Shown here: in pieces, positions 7,093 through 18,400 of the stretch | Position numbering within the stretch: position 1 is the first letter of the stretch | How the letters are laid out: every line of letters begins with the position of its first letter | Source of the DNA: Nitrospirillum amazonense | GTDB lineage: Bacteria; Pseudomonadota; Alphaproteobacteria; Azospirillales; Azospirillaceae | DNA length: 64,000 nucleotides | Direction: 5' to 3' | NCBI RefSeq assembly: GCF_007828035.1 | Contig: NZ_VITV01000019.1 | Span: forward strand, 1-64,000 | The notes under the pieces: generated by a model | The model's input: only the letters and a program-made list of their open reading frames with translations | What the model was told of the DNA's origin: nothing | The model's database searches: none | Position numbers and translations under genes: made by a program

Positions 7093-9192
7093 TTATCCCC
7101 CGCTCAGGATGGTCTTGATGCGGTTGGCCAGGGCCTCCATGGCAAACGGCTTGGTCTGCACATGCATGCCCGGCGGCAGGCGTTCATTGCCGATGACGGC
7201 GTTCTCGGCATAGCCGGTGATGAACAGCACCTTCAGGCCCGGGCGCAGGGCCCGGGCGGCGTCGGCCAGCTCGCGCCCATTCATGCCCTGGGGCAGGCCG
7301 ATGTCGGTCACCAGCAGGTCGATGGCCGCGTCCGATTCCAGGATGCGCACGGCCTCGGGACCGTCCATCGCCTCCAGCGTGGTGTAGCCCAGCTCATCCA
7401 GCACCTCCGTCACCAGCAGGCGCACGATGGGCTCGTCATCCACCACCAGCACGGTCTCGCCCCGCTTCGCGCGGGGTGCTGCCGGGGCGATGGCCAGCAT
7501 TTCGGCCGCCCGCTCCTCGCCATCGTGGCGGGGCAGGTAGAGCGACACCGTGGTGCCGTGCCCGACCTCCGACCGGATGCGGACCTGGCCGCCCGACTGG
7601 CGGACGAAGCCGTAGATCATGGACAGGCCCAGGCCCGTGCCCTGGCCGATGGGCTTGGTGGTGAAGAAGGGGTCGAAGGCGCGGGCGATGACGTCGGGCG
7701 GCATGCCGATGCCGGTGTCGCTGACGCTCAGCAGGACGAACTGGCCGGCGGGTATGTCCTGGACATGGGCTGTTTCCTCATCGATCTCTCGGTTGCTGGC
7801 CTCGATGGTGATGTGGCCACCCTGGGGCATGGCGTCGCGCGCGTTGATGCACAGGTTCAGCAGGGCGCTTTCCAGCTGGTTGGGATCGATCAGCGTGGTC
7901 CACAGGTCGGGTGGCGTGTCCACCACCAGGGCGACGGCCGGCCCCGCCGTGCGCCGCACTAGGTCCTCCATGTCGCGCACCAGGCGGCCGACGTCGGTGG
8001 GCCGGGGGTCCAGGGTCTGCTGGCGGGAGAAGGCCAGCAGCCGGTGGGTGAGGGAGGCCGCCCGGTCCACGGCACCGCGCGCCGCGCTCATGTAGCGGTC
8101 CAGGGCCCCCAGCCGGCCCTGGCGGACGCGCTGGTCCAGCAATTCCAGGCTGCCGCTGATGGCGGTCAGCAGGTTGTTGAAGTCATGGGCCAGGCCGCCG
8201 GTCAGCTGGCCGACGGCCTCCATCTTCTGGGCCTGGCGCAGCTGCGCCTCCGCCAGGCGCAGGGCGTCGGCCTGCCGCTTCTCCGCCGTGATGTCGCGGC
8301 CGTAGCCGTAGACCACGTCCCCCTCGGCGAAGGAGTTCCAGGAGATCCAGCGGAAGCCGCCGTCCTTGTGGCGCAGGCGGTTCTCAAAGCCCAGCAGCTG
8401 GCCTTCGAGCAGCAGGCTTTCATGGGCGGCGGCCGTGGCGCGGGCGTCGTCCAGCCAGATGACCTCCAGGAAGCCGTGGCCGATGATGTCGTCGGGGTCG
8501 TGCCCCAGGATGGGCTTCCAGGCAGGGTTGGCGTCGCGGAACACGCCGTCCCGCCCCACCACCAGCAGCAGGTCGCGGGAAAAGCGCCAGACGCGGTCGC
8601 GCTCCGCCGTGCGCTCCGCCACACGCTCCTCCAACTCGGCGTTCAGGCGGGCCAGCTTCTCGGCGGTGACGCGCAAGGTCCGTTCCGCCCGCACCTTGGC
8701 CGTCGTTTCCACCACGATGGCGATGACCCCGGCGGGCTTGCCCGCCTCATCCAGGATGGGGGAGTAGTCCAGATTCATCCACACCTGTTCCGGCCGGCCG
8801 GACCGGTGCAGGGTCAGTTCCTGGTCCCGATAGGCCAGCGTGCCGCCGGCCAAGCCAACCTTCATGACATGGTCGTTGAAGTCGGCGACCTCGTGCCAGC
8901 CTTCACGGACCTTGGAGCCCAACAGCATCGGGTGGCGCCCGCCGGCGAAGACGGAATAGGCATCGTTGTAGATCATGATGCCGTCCGGCCCCCACAGCGT
9001 GACGATGGGGACGGGGGAGCGCAGGATGAGCGCCACGGTGGTCCGCAGGCTTTGCGGCCATCGGTCCAGCGGGCCCAGGGGCGTGGCAGCCCAGTCATAG
9101 GCGGCGATCAGGTCCGCCAGCTCGCCGCCGCCGTTCAGGAACACCGGTACCGCTTCCTGCGTCATCTGCCGCCGCGTCCCGTTCACCCGCAT
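7093..9192 (-). CDS. Hybrid sensor histidine kinase (PAS-PAS-HisKA-HATPase-REC)
   Basis: A 699-residue soluble kinase with no clear membrane segment. Order: PAS 1 (about 30-170, [19 protein letters not shown]), PAS 2 (about 205-310, [19 protein letters not shown]), HisKA with H-box [15 protein letters not shown], ATPase boxes [22 protein letters not shown] and [10 protein letters not shown], then a receiver ([10 protein letters not shown]) with phosphoacceptor Asp630 in LLVTDIGLP. Such orphan hybrid kinases usually sense redox, light or small molecules through PAS; the signal here is unknown. It follows the cyo operon on the same strand after a 129-bp gap, so a link to respiration is possible but unproven. 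Confidence 0.92.
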   Translation of the reverse strand: MRVNGTRRQMTQEAVPVFLNGGGELADLIAAYDWAATPLGPLDRWPQSLRTTVALILRSPVPIVTLWGPDGIMIYNDAYSVFAGGRHPMLLGSKVREGWHEVADFNDHVMKVGLAGGTLAYRDQELTLHRSGRPEQVWMNLDYSPILDEAGKPAGVIAIVVETTAKVRAERTLRVTAEKLARLNAELEERVAERTAERDRVWRFSRDLLLVVGRDGVFRDANPAWKPILGHDPDDIIGHGFLEVIWLDDARATAAAHESLLLEGQLLGFENRLRHKDGGFRWISWNSFAEGDVVYGYGRDITAEKRQADALRLAEAQLRQAQKMEAVGQLTGGLAHDFNNLLTAISGSLELLDQRVRQGRLGALDRYMSAARGAVDRAASLTHRLLAFSRQQTLDPRPTDVGRLVRDMEDLVRRTAGPAVALVVDTPPDLWTTLIDPNQLESALLNLCINARDAMPQGGHITIEASNREIDEETAHVQDIPAGQFVLLSVSDTGIGMPPDVIARAFDPFFTTKPIGQGTGLGLSMIYGFVRQSGGQVRIRSEVGHGTTVSLYLPRHDGEERAAEMLAIAPAAPRAKRGETVLVVDDEPIVRLLVTEVLDELGYTTLEAMDGPEAVRILESDAAIDLLVTDIGLPQGMNGRELADAARALRPGLKVLFITGYAENAVIGNERLPPGMHVQTKPFAMEALANRIKTILSGG

Positions 9193-9321
9193 TCCCCGCC
9201 ATCATGCCAATTTCCTAAGACTGTTGTTATGTCACGGCAGCGTTGAGGCCACATCGCCAACCAAAGCCCATGTCGCAGCGCGATATACCCCCCCAAAAGA
9301 CAGAGGCCCGGGACGGACGGG

Positions 9322-9714
9322 TCAACGCTGGTGGTGCAGGTCCATCATCTCCAGCGGCATCATGTTGGCGCTGAGGTTGGCCATGATCCACAGCGAGCCC
9401 GCCACCACCAGGAAGACGATCAGCACGCCGAAGGCCAGGGCCAGCACGTTGTTGGTGTTGTCGGGGCCGGTGGTGATGTGCAGGAAGAACACCAGGTGCA
9501 CGCCCATCTGCGCCACCGCCAGCACGGCCAGGCCGATGGGCACGCCCGGCTGCCACAGCACGTGCGTGCCGGCCGCCCAGAAGGAGGTGGCGGTCAGGAT
9601 GATGGCCAGGGCCAGGCCGATGACATAGGCCTTGAGGCTGGACAGCAGCTCTTCCCGGCTATCGCCTGGGGCCGTATCGCCGCCATGGGTGTGTTCTTGC
9701 GTGGTGTCCGCCAT
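9322..9714 (-). CDS. cyoD: Cytochrome bo3 ubiquinol oxidase subunit IV
   Basis: A 130-residue membrane protein with three hydrophobic segments and the family motif QMGVHLVFFLHI. It is a small accessory subunit of the bo3 quinol oxidase, thought to help assembly of the CuB/heme site. The start codon lies one base before the cyoC stop, and it is the last gene of cyoABCD. No cyoE (heme O synthase) follows; a sensor kinase does. Confidence 0.95.
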   Translation of the reverse strand: MADTTQEHTHGGDTAPGDSREELLSSLKAYVIGLALAIILTATSFWAAGTHVLWQPGVPIGLAVLAVAQMGVHLVFFLHITTGPDNTNNVLALAFGVLIVFLVVAGSLWIMANLSANMMPLEMMDLHHQR

Positions 9715-9715
9715 G

Positions 9716-10357
9716 TCAGCGCGCTCCCATCAGGTAGACGATCGTGAACAGGGCCACCCAGATGATGTCCAGGGCGTGCCAGAACAGGCTGAAACACATC
9801 AGCCGGTGCAGGACGGTGGCGCGCCAGCCCTTATCCGCCACCTGGGCCACCATGACCGCCAGCCACAGCAGCCCCACCGCCACGTGGGCACCGTGGCAGC
9901 CCACCAGGGTGAAGAAGCCGGAGAGGAAGGCGCTGCGGTCGGCGGTGGCGCCCCGGGCGACCATGTCGGCGAACTCGCGCATCTCCAGGACCAGGAAGCC
10001 CAGCCCCAGGATGAAGGTGATGGCGGCGCCCAGATAGAAGGTGCCGCGATGCCGGGCGTCCATGGCCAGCGACATCATCCCGCAGCTGAAGCTGGAGAAC
10101 AGCAGCAGCGCCGTCTCCACCGCCACGTTCCGGGCGTCGAACAGCTCCGCCCCCGTCGGGCCGCCCGCCGTCGCCTTCCCCAGCACCGCGAAGGTCGCGA
10201 AGAAGGCGGAGAACATGACGATGTCGCTCAGCAGGAACAGCCAGAAACCGTAGGCGATGATGATGCGCTTGGGCGCCGGGCCGGCGGCGCTGGCGCTGGC
10301 GGGCATGCCGTGGTGGGTGTGCGGGGGCTCATGGCCGCCGAGGGTGGTGGCGGTCAT
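9716..10357 (-). CDS. cyoC: Cytochrome bo3 ubiquinol oxidase subunit III
   Basis: A 213-residue five-helix subunit III ([68 protein letters not shown]). It stabilises the core oxidase. ATG 10357 overlaps the cyoB stop as ATGA, so translation is coupled; this sets the start over an in-frame upstream codon at 10375. Confidence 0.95.
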   Translation of the reverse strand: MTATTLGGHEPPHTHHGMPASASAAGPAPKRIIIAYGFWLFLLSDIVMFSAFFATFAVLGKATAGGPTGAELFDARNVAVETALLLFSSFSCGMMSLAMDARHRGTFYLGAAITFILGLGFLVLEMREFADMVARGATADRSAFLSGFFTLVGCHGAHVAVGLLWLAVMVAQVADKGWRATVLHRLMCFSLFWHALDIIWVALFTIVYLMGAR

Positions 10358-12348
10358 GGCGTGCCCCCCACCCAATAGGCCTGGTGGTGGGCGCGGTCGA
10401 CCCGCGCCAGTTCATCCGCCGCGATCTCGAACTCGCTCTCATCCCGCCAGGCGAAGACCAGGGTGGTGATCAGCGCGCCCACCAGGCCCAGGATCACCAG
10501 CCACCAGATGTGCCAGATGAGGGCGAAGCCGGTGACGACGGCGAAGAAGGCGGTGACGAAGCCGGTGGGGCTGTTGAGCGGCATGTGGATGGGGGCGTAG
10601 GCCAGGGCCTCGGCGGCGGCGATCCGTTCCTCGCGCGCCCGGCGTTTCATGTGCCAATAGGCGTCCTCCCGCTCCACCTGGGGCAGGACGGCGAAGTTCC
10701 AGGCGGGCGGGGGTGAGGGCGTCGACCACTCCAGGGTGCGCCCCTGCCAAGGGTCGCCCGTGCGGTCGCGCCGCCGTTCCCGCGTGCGGATGGACACCAC
10801 CAGCTGGATGATCAGGGCCAGGATGCCGGCCAGGATGAAGGCGACGCCCACGGCGGCCACGATCAGCCAGGGCTGCCAGCCCGGATTGTCGTAATGCTGC
10901 AGCCGGCGCGTCATGCCCAGCATGCCCAGGTAATAGAGGGGCATGAAGGCCAGGTAGAATCCGACGAACCAGCACCAGAACGAGACCTTGCCCCAGCCCT
11001 CATCCAGGGTGAAGCCGAAGGCCTTGGGGAACCAGTACATGTAGCCGGCCAGCACCCCGAACACGACGCCGCCGATGATGACGTTGTGGAAATGGGCGAT
11101 CAGGAACAGACTGTTGTGCAGGATGAAATCGGCCGGCGGCACGGCCAGCAGCACCCCCGTCATGCCGCCGATGACGAAGGTCACCATGAAGCCGACGGAC
11201 CACAGGATGGGGGCGTGGAAGCGCACCCGGCCGCCATACATGGTGAACAGCCAGTTGTAGACCTTCACGCCCGTGGGCACGGCGATGATCATGGTCATGA
11301 CGCCGAAGAAGCCGTTGACGTTGGCCCCGGCGCCCATGGTGAAGAAGTGGTGCAGCCAGACGATGAAGGACAGGATGCAGATGGCCATGGTGGCCGCCAC
11401 CATGGAGCGGTAGCCGAACAGCGGCTTGCCCGAGAAGGTGGACACCACCTCGGAAAACACACCGAAGCACGGCAGGATCAGGATGTAGACCTCCGGATGG
11501 CCCCAGACCCAGATGAGGTTCACGTACATCATCGGGTTGCCGTCGCCGTCGGCGGTGAAGAAATGCATGCCGAGGTAACGGTCCAGCAGCAGCATGGCGA
11601 AGGTGGCGGTCAGGACGGGAAAGGCCGCGATGATCAGCAGGTTGGACGCCAGCGAGGTCCAGCAGAACACCGGCATGCGCATGTAGCTCATTCCCGGCGC
11701 CCGCATCTTCAGGATGGTGGTCGCCAGGTTGATGCCCGACAGCAGCGTGCCGACGCCGGAGATCTGCAGCGCCCATAGGTAATAATCGACGCCCACGCCG
11801 GGGGAGTATTTCAGCTCGCTCAAGGGCGGGTAGGCCAGCCAGCCGGTGCGCGCGAATTCCCCCACCACCAGCGACATGTTGGTCAGCAGGATGCCCGAGG
11901 CGGTCAGCCACAGGCTGACGGAATTCAGCGTGGGGAAGGCGACGTCGCGGATGCCCAGCTGCAGGGGCACGGCGAAGTTCATCAGGCCGATGACGAAGGG
12001 CATGGCCATGAAGAAGATCATGATGGTGCCGTGGGCGGAGAAGATCTGGTTGTAATGCTCCGGCGGCAGATAGCCGGCGTCCGGACCCACCGAAACGGCC
12101 TGCTGCAGGCGCATCATCACCGCGTCGGTGAAGCCGCGCAGCAGCATGACCAGGGCCAGGGCCACATACATGACGCCGATGCGCTTGTGGTCCACGGAGG
12201 TCAGCCATTCCCGCCACAGGTAGGGCCAATAACCCTTCACCGTCACCCAGGCCAGCACGCCCAGCACCGCCAGGATCATGAGGCCCGAGGCGATCATGTC
12301 GATCGGCTCATTGATGGGGATGGCGCTCCAGCTCAGCTTGCCGAACAT
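10354..12348 (-). CDS. cyoB: Cytochrome bo3 ubiquinol oxidase subunit I
   Basis: A 664-residue heme-copper oxidase subunit I, equal in length to E. coli CyoB (663). [20 protein letters not shown] holds a heme ligand His; [20 protein letters not shown] holds the CuB His and cross-linked Tyr; WLHHFFTMG the other CuB His pair; [12 protein letters not shown] the heme ligands. It carries low-spin heme b, heme o3 and CuB, reduces O2 to water and pumps protons. Confidence 0.97.
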   Translation of the reverse strand: MFGKLSWSAIPINEPIDMIASGLMILAVLGVLAWVTVKGYWPYLWREWLTSVDHKRIGVMYVALALVMLLRGFTDAVMMRLQQAVSVGPDAGYLPPEHYNQIFSAHGTIMIFFMAMPFVIGLMNFAVPLQLGIRDVAFPTLNSVSLWLTASGILLTNMSLVVGEFARTGWLAYPPLSELKYSPGVGVDYYLWALQISGVGTLLSGINLATTILKMRAPGMSYMRMPVFCWTSLASNLLIIAAFPVLTATFAMLLLDRYLGMHFFTADGDGNPMMYVNLIWVWGHPEVYILILPCFGVFSEVVSTFSGKPLFGYRSMVAATMAICILSFIVWLHHFFTMGAGANVNGFFGVMTMIIAVPTGVKVYNWLFTMYGGRVRFHAPILWSVGFMVTFVIGGMTGVLLAVPPADFILHNSLFLIAHFHNVIIGGVVFGVLAGYMYWFPKAFGFTLDEGWGKVSFWCWFVGFYLAFMPLYYLGMLGMTRRLQHYDNPGWQPWLIVAAVGVAFILAGILALIIQLVVSIRTRERRRDRTGDPWQGRTLEWSTPSPPPAWNFAVLPQVEREDAYWHMKRRAREERIAAAEALAYAPIHMPLNSPTGFVTAFFAVVTGFALIWHIWWLVILGLVGALITTLVFAWRDESEFEIAADELARVDRAHHQAYWVGGTP

Positions 12349-12372
12349 GCTCGATCCTTCTCGGGTCTTTGT

Positions 12373-13281
12373 TCAGGGGTGGCCGTCAAGGGGCGGATAA
12401 TCGTGTCCGGGCCAGTGCGGGTTGGTTTGGGGCAGGGCGGGATTGTGGCCGGGGTTGGCGAGGGCATCGAACAGGCCCGGCATCACGCTGCGGAAGGTGC
12501 GGGGGCGGTCCGCGCGGCTGGACTGGGTCAGCCGGGCCCAGGCCGGGGCGTCCAGTGCCTCGCCCTGGGCGCGGGCGGTGGCGACCCAGCTGTCGAAGGC
12601 GTCGCGGGGCAGGGCCTCCAGCGTGAACAGCATGTCGGGGAAGCCGGCGCCGCTGAACTGGGCGGAGATGCCGGAATAGCGGCCGGGCCTGTCGGCCTGC
12701 AGGTTCAGCCGGGTGATCATGCCGGGCATAGTGTAGATCTGGCTGCCCAGCTGGGGCACGAAGAAGCTGTTCATGACCCCGTCGGATGTCAGCTGGAAGC
12801 TGACCGGCGTGCCGGCGGGCACCACCAGGTGGTTGATGCTGGCGATGTTCTGGTCGGGGTAGATGAACAGCCATTTCCAGTCCAGCGACACCACCTGCAC
12901 CGTCACGGGCGGGGTGTCGGCGGGCAGGGGCTTGGGCGGGTCCAGGTCGCGTGAGCTGACCCAGCCGATGCCGCCCAGCAGCAGCACGGTCATGGCGGGA
13001 ATGGCCCATACCACCATCTCGATGCGGCCGGAATATTCCCAGTCGGGACGGTAGCGGGCGCGGGTGTTGCCGGCGCGGAACCACCAGGCCACGCCCAGGG
13101 TTGCCAGGATGGTGGGGATGACGATGGCCAGCATGATGCCCATCGAGTCCCACAGGATGGTCAGTTCCTGCACGGCTACCGGCCCTTGCGGATCGAGGAT
13201 GCCGCCGGAACAGCCGGCGAGGCCGAGCAGCATCAGGCCCAGGGCGGCGGCCAAGGCGATGGCTGTGGCGGGGCGGGCCAT
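12373..13281 (-). CDS. cyoA: Cytochrome bo3 ubiquinol oxidase subunit II
   Basis: A 302-residue lipoprotein: signal ending GLAGC, two membrane helices (MGIMLAIVIPTILATLGVAW, VWAIPAMTVLLLGGIGWVS) and a periplasmic cupredoxin domain (DWKWLFIYPDQNIASINHL, QLTSDGVMNSFFVPQLGSQI). The CuA Cys residues are missing, as expected for a quinol rather than cytochrome c oxidase. First gene of cyoABCD; its promoter should lie in the 166-bp gap to the divergent alkB-like gene. Confidence 0.96.
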   Translation of the reverse strand: MARPATAIALAAALGLMLLGLAGCSGGILDPQGPVAVQELTILWDSMGIMLAIVIPTILATLGVAWWFRAGNTRARYRPDWEYSGRIEMVVWAIPAMTVLLLGGIGWVSSRDLDPPKPLPADTPPVTVQVVSLDWKWLFIYPDQNIASINHLVVPAGTPVSFQLTSDGVMNSFFVPQLGSQIYTMPGMITRLNLQADRPGRYSGISAQFSGAGFPDMLFTLEALPRDAFDSWVATARAQGEALDAPAWARLTQSSRADRPRTFRSVMPGLFDALANPGHNPALPQTNPHWPGHDYPPLDGHP

Positions 13282-13447
13282 GGCTTTCCTTGGTTTGGCA
13301 GGGGTTGCTTTGACAGCGGGGTGCTTTGAGGCGGGGTGCGCGGTGGGTCAATGCCCCCCCGCCGCATTAGTTCCCGGGCCATGCGGGGAAAAAATGCCGC
13401 ACCCTTCCCATATCGTATGAATGACCCTTTTCCCGGACCGTCGTTCC

Positions 13448-14023
13448 ATGTCCATCCAGGCCAGCCTTTTCCCCGACGTCCCGCCGCCCGCCGCCCATCC
13501 GCCAGGCTTCCGCTACACCCCGGATCTGATCGATAGGGAGGATGAGCGCCGGCTGGCGGCCGGCATCGCCGCGCTGCCGCTGAAGCCATTCGAATTCCAC
13601 GGCTACCTGGCCAACCGGCGGGTGGTGTCCTTCGGCTACCGCTATGACTACGCCCGGCGGGCGGTCGCGGCGGCGCCGGAGGTGCCGTCCTTCCTTTTGG
13701 ATTTGCGTGCCCGGGTGGCTGCTTGGGCCGGCGTGGCACCCGATGATTTCCGCCAGCTGCTGATCAATGAATACGCGCCCGGCGCCGGCATAGGCTGGCA
13801 CCGGGACAAGCCGCAGTTCGGCCTGGTGGCGGGCGTGTCGCTGCTGTCCCCGGCCACCCTGCGCTTCCGCCGGCGCGAGGCGGGTGATTGGCGCCGCGCC
13901 GCGGCCCCCGTGGCACCCCGCTCGGTCTACCTGCTGGCGGGGGAAGCGCGCTCGGAATGGGAACACAGCATCATCGAGGGCGACGCCCTGCGCTATTCCG
14001 TGACCTTCCGCACGCTTGCGTAA
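13448..14023 (+). CDS. alkB: AlkB-like 2-oxoglutarate/Fe(II) dioxygenase
   Basis: A 191-residue dioxygenase. LINEYAPGAGIGWHRDKPQFG gives the HxD iron ligands, WEHSI the distal His, and RYSVTFR the 2-oxoglutarate Arg. It resembles the short ALKBH2/3-like bacterial branch that removes alkyl groups from DNA or RNA bases. It lies divergent from cyoA. The start MSIQASLFPD was chosen over an in-frame ATG 27 bp upstream because SLFP begins most members; both remain possible. Confidence 0.88.
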   Translation: MSIQASLFPDVPPPAAHPPGFRYTPDLIDREDERRLAAGIAALPLKPFEFHGYLANRRVVSFGYRYDYARRAVAAAPEVPSFLLDLRARVAAWAGVAPDDFRQLLINEYAPGAGIGWHRDKPQFGLVAGVSLLSPATLRFRRREAGDWRRAAAPVAPRSVYLLAGEARSEWEHSIIEGDALRYSVTFRTLA

Positions 14024-14275
14024 GCGTGGGGGGCGTGGATGTGGGCTGGCATCAATGGAACGGCGTTTGTACTGACATGAACCTTTAACCCCCATTTCGG
14101 CAAAGGCGGCGGAAAAAGACAAAACGCGACGTAGCCAGCCAAGCCAGGGGTCCGGCGTCCCCATAGTGTGGTGGGAAAACTGCGCCCAGGCGCGGCTTGT
14201 CTACCTTGGCCCGGATGCCGCGCCCGCGCGGACACCCGAGCCTGAGCCTGTGTTGGGGGGAGGATGCTGTCCACC

Positions 14276-15427
14276 ATGCCGTCGCCGGTCCGCCGGTTGT
14301 ATCCCTTGGTCTTTGCCCTGGCGCTGGCCGCCTGCGGCGACAAGCATCCGCCGGCCGCCAACGCCGGTCCGCCGCCGGTGACGGTGGCCCAGCCGCTGCC
14401 CCACAAGATCGTGGATTGGGACGAATTCACCGGCCGGTTCGAGGCGGTGCAGACGGTGGAGCTGCGCGCCCGCGTCTCCGGCTACCTGGACCAGATCAAG
14501 TTCCGCGACGGCCAGCTGGTGCAGAAGGGCGACCTGCTGTTCGTCATCGACCCGCGCCCCTTCCAGGCCACGCTCGACAAGGCCAACGCCGACCTGCAGC
14601 GGGAAAAGACCCGCCAGGCCCTAGCCGTTTCGGAACTGAAACGAGCGGCCCAGCTGCTGGCCGCCCGCGCCATCAGCCAGGAAGAGTACGACACCCGCGC
14701 CCAGGCGGAGCAGGAAAGCCAGGCGGCGGTGGCCTCGGCCACGGCCGCCGCGCGTTCGGCGGCGCTGGACCTGGAATTCACCCAGATCCGCTCCCCCATC
14801 TCCGGCCGCATCGGCGACCGCAAGATCGACATCGGCAACCTGGTCAGCGGCGGGTCGGCGCAATCCACCCTGCTGGCCACCGTGGTGACCCAGGACCCCA
14901 TCTATTTCGTCTTCGACGGCAGCGAGGCGGACTACCTGCGCTACAACCGGCTGGCGCTGGAAGGCAAGCGCGCCTCGTCGCGCGACAAGGCCAATCCCGT
15001 CTTCGTCCGCCTGATGGATGAGACCGCCTGGACCCACAAGGGCGAGATGGATTTCGTCGACAACCGGCTGGACCCCAACTCCGGCACCATCCGGGGCCGC
15101 GCCGTCATTCCCAACACCGACAACTTCCTTCAGCCCGGCACCTTCGGCCGCATGCGGCTGCTGGGCTCCGGCGAGTACGACGCCCTGCTGGTCCCGGACG
15201 AGGCCATCGCCTCCGACCAGTCGCACAAGATCGTCCTGACCGTGGCCGAGGACGGCACGGTGACGCCCAAGCCGGTCGTGCTGGGCAACCTCGCCTACGG
15301 CCTGCGCGTCATCAAGTCCGGCCTGGCGCCCACCGACCGCGTCATCATCAGCGGCCTCATGCGGGCGCGGCCCGGCACCAAGGTCACGCCCCAGCCCGGG
15401 ACTGTCACGCCCGCGGCCGAGCAGTAA
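14276..15427 (+). CDS. RND efflux periplasmic adaptor (MexE/AcrA family)
   Basis: A 383-residue membrane fusion lipoprotein (signal ending ALAAC). The order is lipoyl half (DEFTGRFEAVQTVELRARVS), coiled-coil hairpin (LDKANADLQREKTRQALAVS ... EQESQAAVASATAAARSAAL), second lipoyl half (TQIRSPISGRIGDRK) and beta-barrel/MP domain. It links the inner-membrane pump encoded 11 bp downstream to the outer-membrane channel. MexE/BpeE-like rather than MacA-like. An ATG at 14264 in frame is possible, but its distance to GGAGG is zero, against 12 nt for 14276. Confidence 0.92.
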   Translation: MPSPVRRLYPLVFALALAACGDKHPPAANAGPPPVTVAQPLPHKIVDWDEFTGRFEAVQTVELRARVSGYLDQIKFRDGQLVQKGDLLFVIDPRPFQATLDKANADLQREKTRQALAVSELKRAAQLLAARAISQEEYDTRAQAEQESQAAVASATAAARSAALDLEFTQIRSPISGRIGDRKIDIGNLVSGGSAQSTLLATVVTQDPIYFVFDGSEADYLRYNRLALEGKRASSRDKANPVFVRLMDETAWTHKGEMDFVDNRLDPNSGTIRGRAVIPNTDNFLQPGTFGRMRLLGSGEYDALLVPDEAIASDQSHKIVLTVAEDGTVTPKPVVLGNLAYGLRVIKSGLAPTDRVIISGLMRARPGTKVTPQPGTVTPAAEQ

Positions 15428-15438
15428 GGGGCCGCGCC

Positions 15439-18400
15439 ATGAAGTTCTCCCACTTCTTTATCGACCGGCCCATCTTCGCCTGCGTGATCTCCATCCTGAT
15501 CACGCTGGTCGGCGGCCTGGCCTATTTCGCTCTGCCGGTGGCCCAGTATCCCGAGGTGGCGCCGCCCACGGTGGTGGTGACGGCCACATACCCCGGGGCC
15601 TCGGCCGAGACGGTGGCCAACACCGTGGCCGCACCGCTGGAGCAGGAGATCAACGGCGTCGACGACATGCTGTACATGGTCTCCCAGAACACGGGCGACG
15701 GCGGCCTGTCGCTGACCATTACCTTCAAGCTGGGCACCGACATCGACAAGGCCCAGGTGCTGGTGCAGAACCGCGTGTCGGTGGCGCAGCCGCACCTGCC
15801 GGACGAGGTGAACCGCCTGGGCGTCACCACGCGCAAGAATTCCCCCAACCTGATGATGGTCATCCACCTCTATTCCCCGGATGACAGCCTGGACCAGCTC
15901 TACATCTCCAATTACGCCACCTTGCAGGTGCGCGACCCGCTGGCCCGTCTGGACGGCGTGGGCGACGCCCGCATCCGCGGCGCCGGCGACTATTCCATGC
16001 GCGTCTGGCTGGATCCGGAGAAGGTGCAGGCCCGCGGCCTGACCACGGCGGAGGTGGTGCAGGCGCTGCAGGGCAACAACGTGCAGGTGGCCTCGGGCCA
16101 GCTGAACCACCCGCCCGTGCCCAAGCCCAGCGCTTTCGAGGTGCAGGTGCAGACCCTGGGCCGTCTGACCGACCCCAGCCAGTTCGCCGACATCGTCATC
16201 AAGTCCGACGCCCAGGGCCGCGTTACCCGCGTGCGCGACGTGGGCTGGGTGGAGCTGGGGGCGCAGGACTACAACACGTATTCCTACGTCGACGGCCAGC
16301 GGGCCGCCGCCATCCTGATCTACCAGCGGCCGGGATCCAACGCCCTGAAGACGGCAGCCAGCGTGCTGTCGTCCATGGAGACGATGAGCCACGACATGCC
16401 CAAGGGCATGGCCTACAAGGTGGTCTACAACCCCACCAACTACATCGCGGAATCGGTGAAGGAGGTCTACCACACCATCTTCGAGGCGGTGGTGCTGGTG
16501 GTCATCGTCGTCATCGTCTTCCTGCAATCGTGGCGGGCGGCCCTGATCCCCGTCATCGCCATCCCCATCTCGCTCATCGGCACCTTCGCCGTCATGGCGG
16601 CGGTGGGTTTCTCCCTCAACAACCTGTCCCTCTTCGGGCTGGTGCTGGCCATCGGCATCGTCGTCGACGACGCCATCGTGGTGGTGGAGAATGTGGAGCG
16701 CAACCTGGCCCAGGGCTTGTCCCCGCGCGAGGCCGCGCACCGCACCATGGACGAGGTCGGCGGCGCCCTGGTCGCCATCGCCCTGGTGCTGACCGCCGTC
16801 TTCCTGCCCACGGCCTTCCTCACCGGCATCGCGGGCGAGTTCTACCGCCAGTTCGGCGTCACCATCGCCGCCGCCACCGTCATCTCCATGCTGGTGTCGC
16901 AGACGCTGAGCCCGGCCCTGGCCGCCCTGCTGCTGAAGCCGCACGTGCAGGAGCATGCGGCGCCCCGGCGGGGCTTCCATCCCGTGGCGCGGTTCTTCGG
17001 CGGCTTCAATCGCGGCTTCGATTGGCTGTCGGACCGCTATGGCCGGCTGACCGGCCACCTGGTGCGCCTGGCCACCGTCGTGCTGGTGGTTTATGCCGGG
17101 CTGATCGTGCTGGGCGGCGGCCTTATTTCCCGCACGCCCACGGGCTTCATCCCGGCGCAGGACCAGGGCTATTTCATCACCGTCATCCAGCTGCCGCCAG
17201 GCTCCTCCCTCGCCCGGACGGACGCCATCCTGCGCCATGTCCAGGATTTGCTGAGCAAACGGCCGGGTGTCGCCCACACCGTGGGCTTCGCCGGCTTCGA
17301 CGGCGCCACTTTCACCAACGCCCCCAACGCCGGTGCCGTCTTCGTGGCCACCACGCCGTTCGCGGAGCGCGGCAGCCTGACCACCCAGGGCATCTTCTCC
17401 GACCTGCAGAAGACGATACAGCAGGTCGATGGCGCCCTGATCCTGCTAATCCCGCCGCCCACGGTGCCGGGCATCGGCTCGTCGGGCGGGTTCAAGCTCT
17501 ATATCGAGGACAGACGTTCGCGCGGCCTGCAGGCCCTGGCCGACGCCACGCAGGACATGATGCTGGCGGCCAACCAGACGCCGGGCCTGGCCAACGTCTT
17601 CAGCCTGTACAACACCCGCACGCCGCAGGTGTACGCCGACATCGACCGGGTGAAGGCCGACATGCTGGGCGTGCCGCCGTCCCGCATCTTCGACACCCTG
17701 AACGTCTATCTGGGGTCGGCCTTCGTCAACGACTTCAACCTGCTGGGCCGCACCTACCGGGTGACGGCGCAGGCTGACGGCGCCGACCGCACCAGTGTGC
17801 GCGACATCGCCTACCTGCGCACGCGCTCCAACAGCGGGGGGCTGGTGCCCCTGGGCTCCGTCGCCACCTTCCGCGACGTGACGGGGCCCTACCGCGTGCC
17901 GCGCTACAATCTGTATCCGGCGGCGGAACTGCAGGGGTCGCCCGCGCCGGGATATTCCACCGGCCAAGCCATCGCCGCCGTACAGCAGCTGGCGCAGCAA
18001 CGCCTACCCGACGGTTTCGCCATCGAGTGGACGGAACTGACCTTCCAGCAGATCATCGCCGGCAACACCGCCCCCATCGCCTTTGGTCTGGCCGTGGTGT
18101 TCGTCTACCTGCTGCTGGCCGCCCTGTATGAAAGCTGGATGCTGCCGCTGTCGGTCATCCTGATCGTGCCCATGTGCCTGCTGACCGCCATCTCTGGCGT
18201 CAATCTGCGGGGCATGGACAACAACATCCTGACCCAGATCGGCCTCGTCGTGCTGGTGGGCCTGGCGGCCAAGAACGCCATTCTGATCGTGGAATTCGCC
18301 AAGCAGGATGAGGAGGAGGGGATGGACCGCTTCCAGGCGGCGGTGCGCGCGGCCCGCACGCGCCTGCGCCCCATCCTCATGACTTCCTTCGCCTTCATCC

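Noticed and set aside
12386-13351. 321-residue minus-strand frame overlapping cyoA
   Set aside because: Out-of-frame shadow of cyoA with Arg/Pro/His-rich product.
15295-17277. 660-residue minus-strand open frame
   Set aside because: Antisense of the RND permease with low-complexity His/Asp/Gly product.
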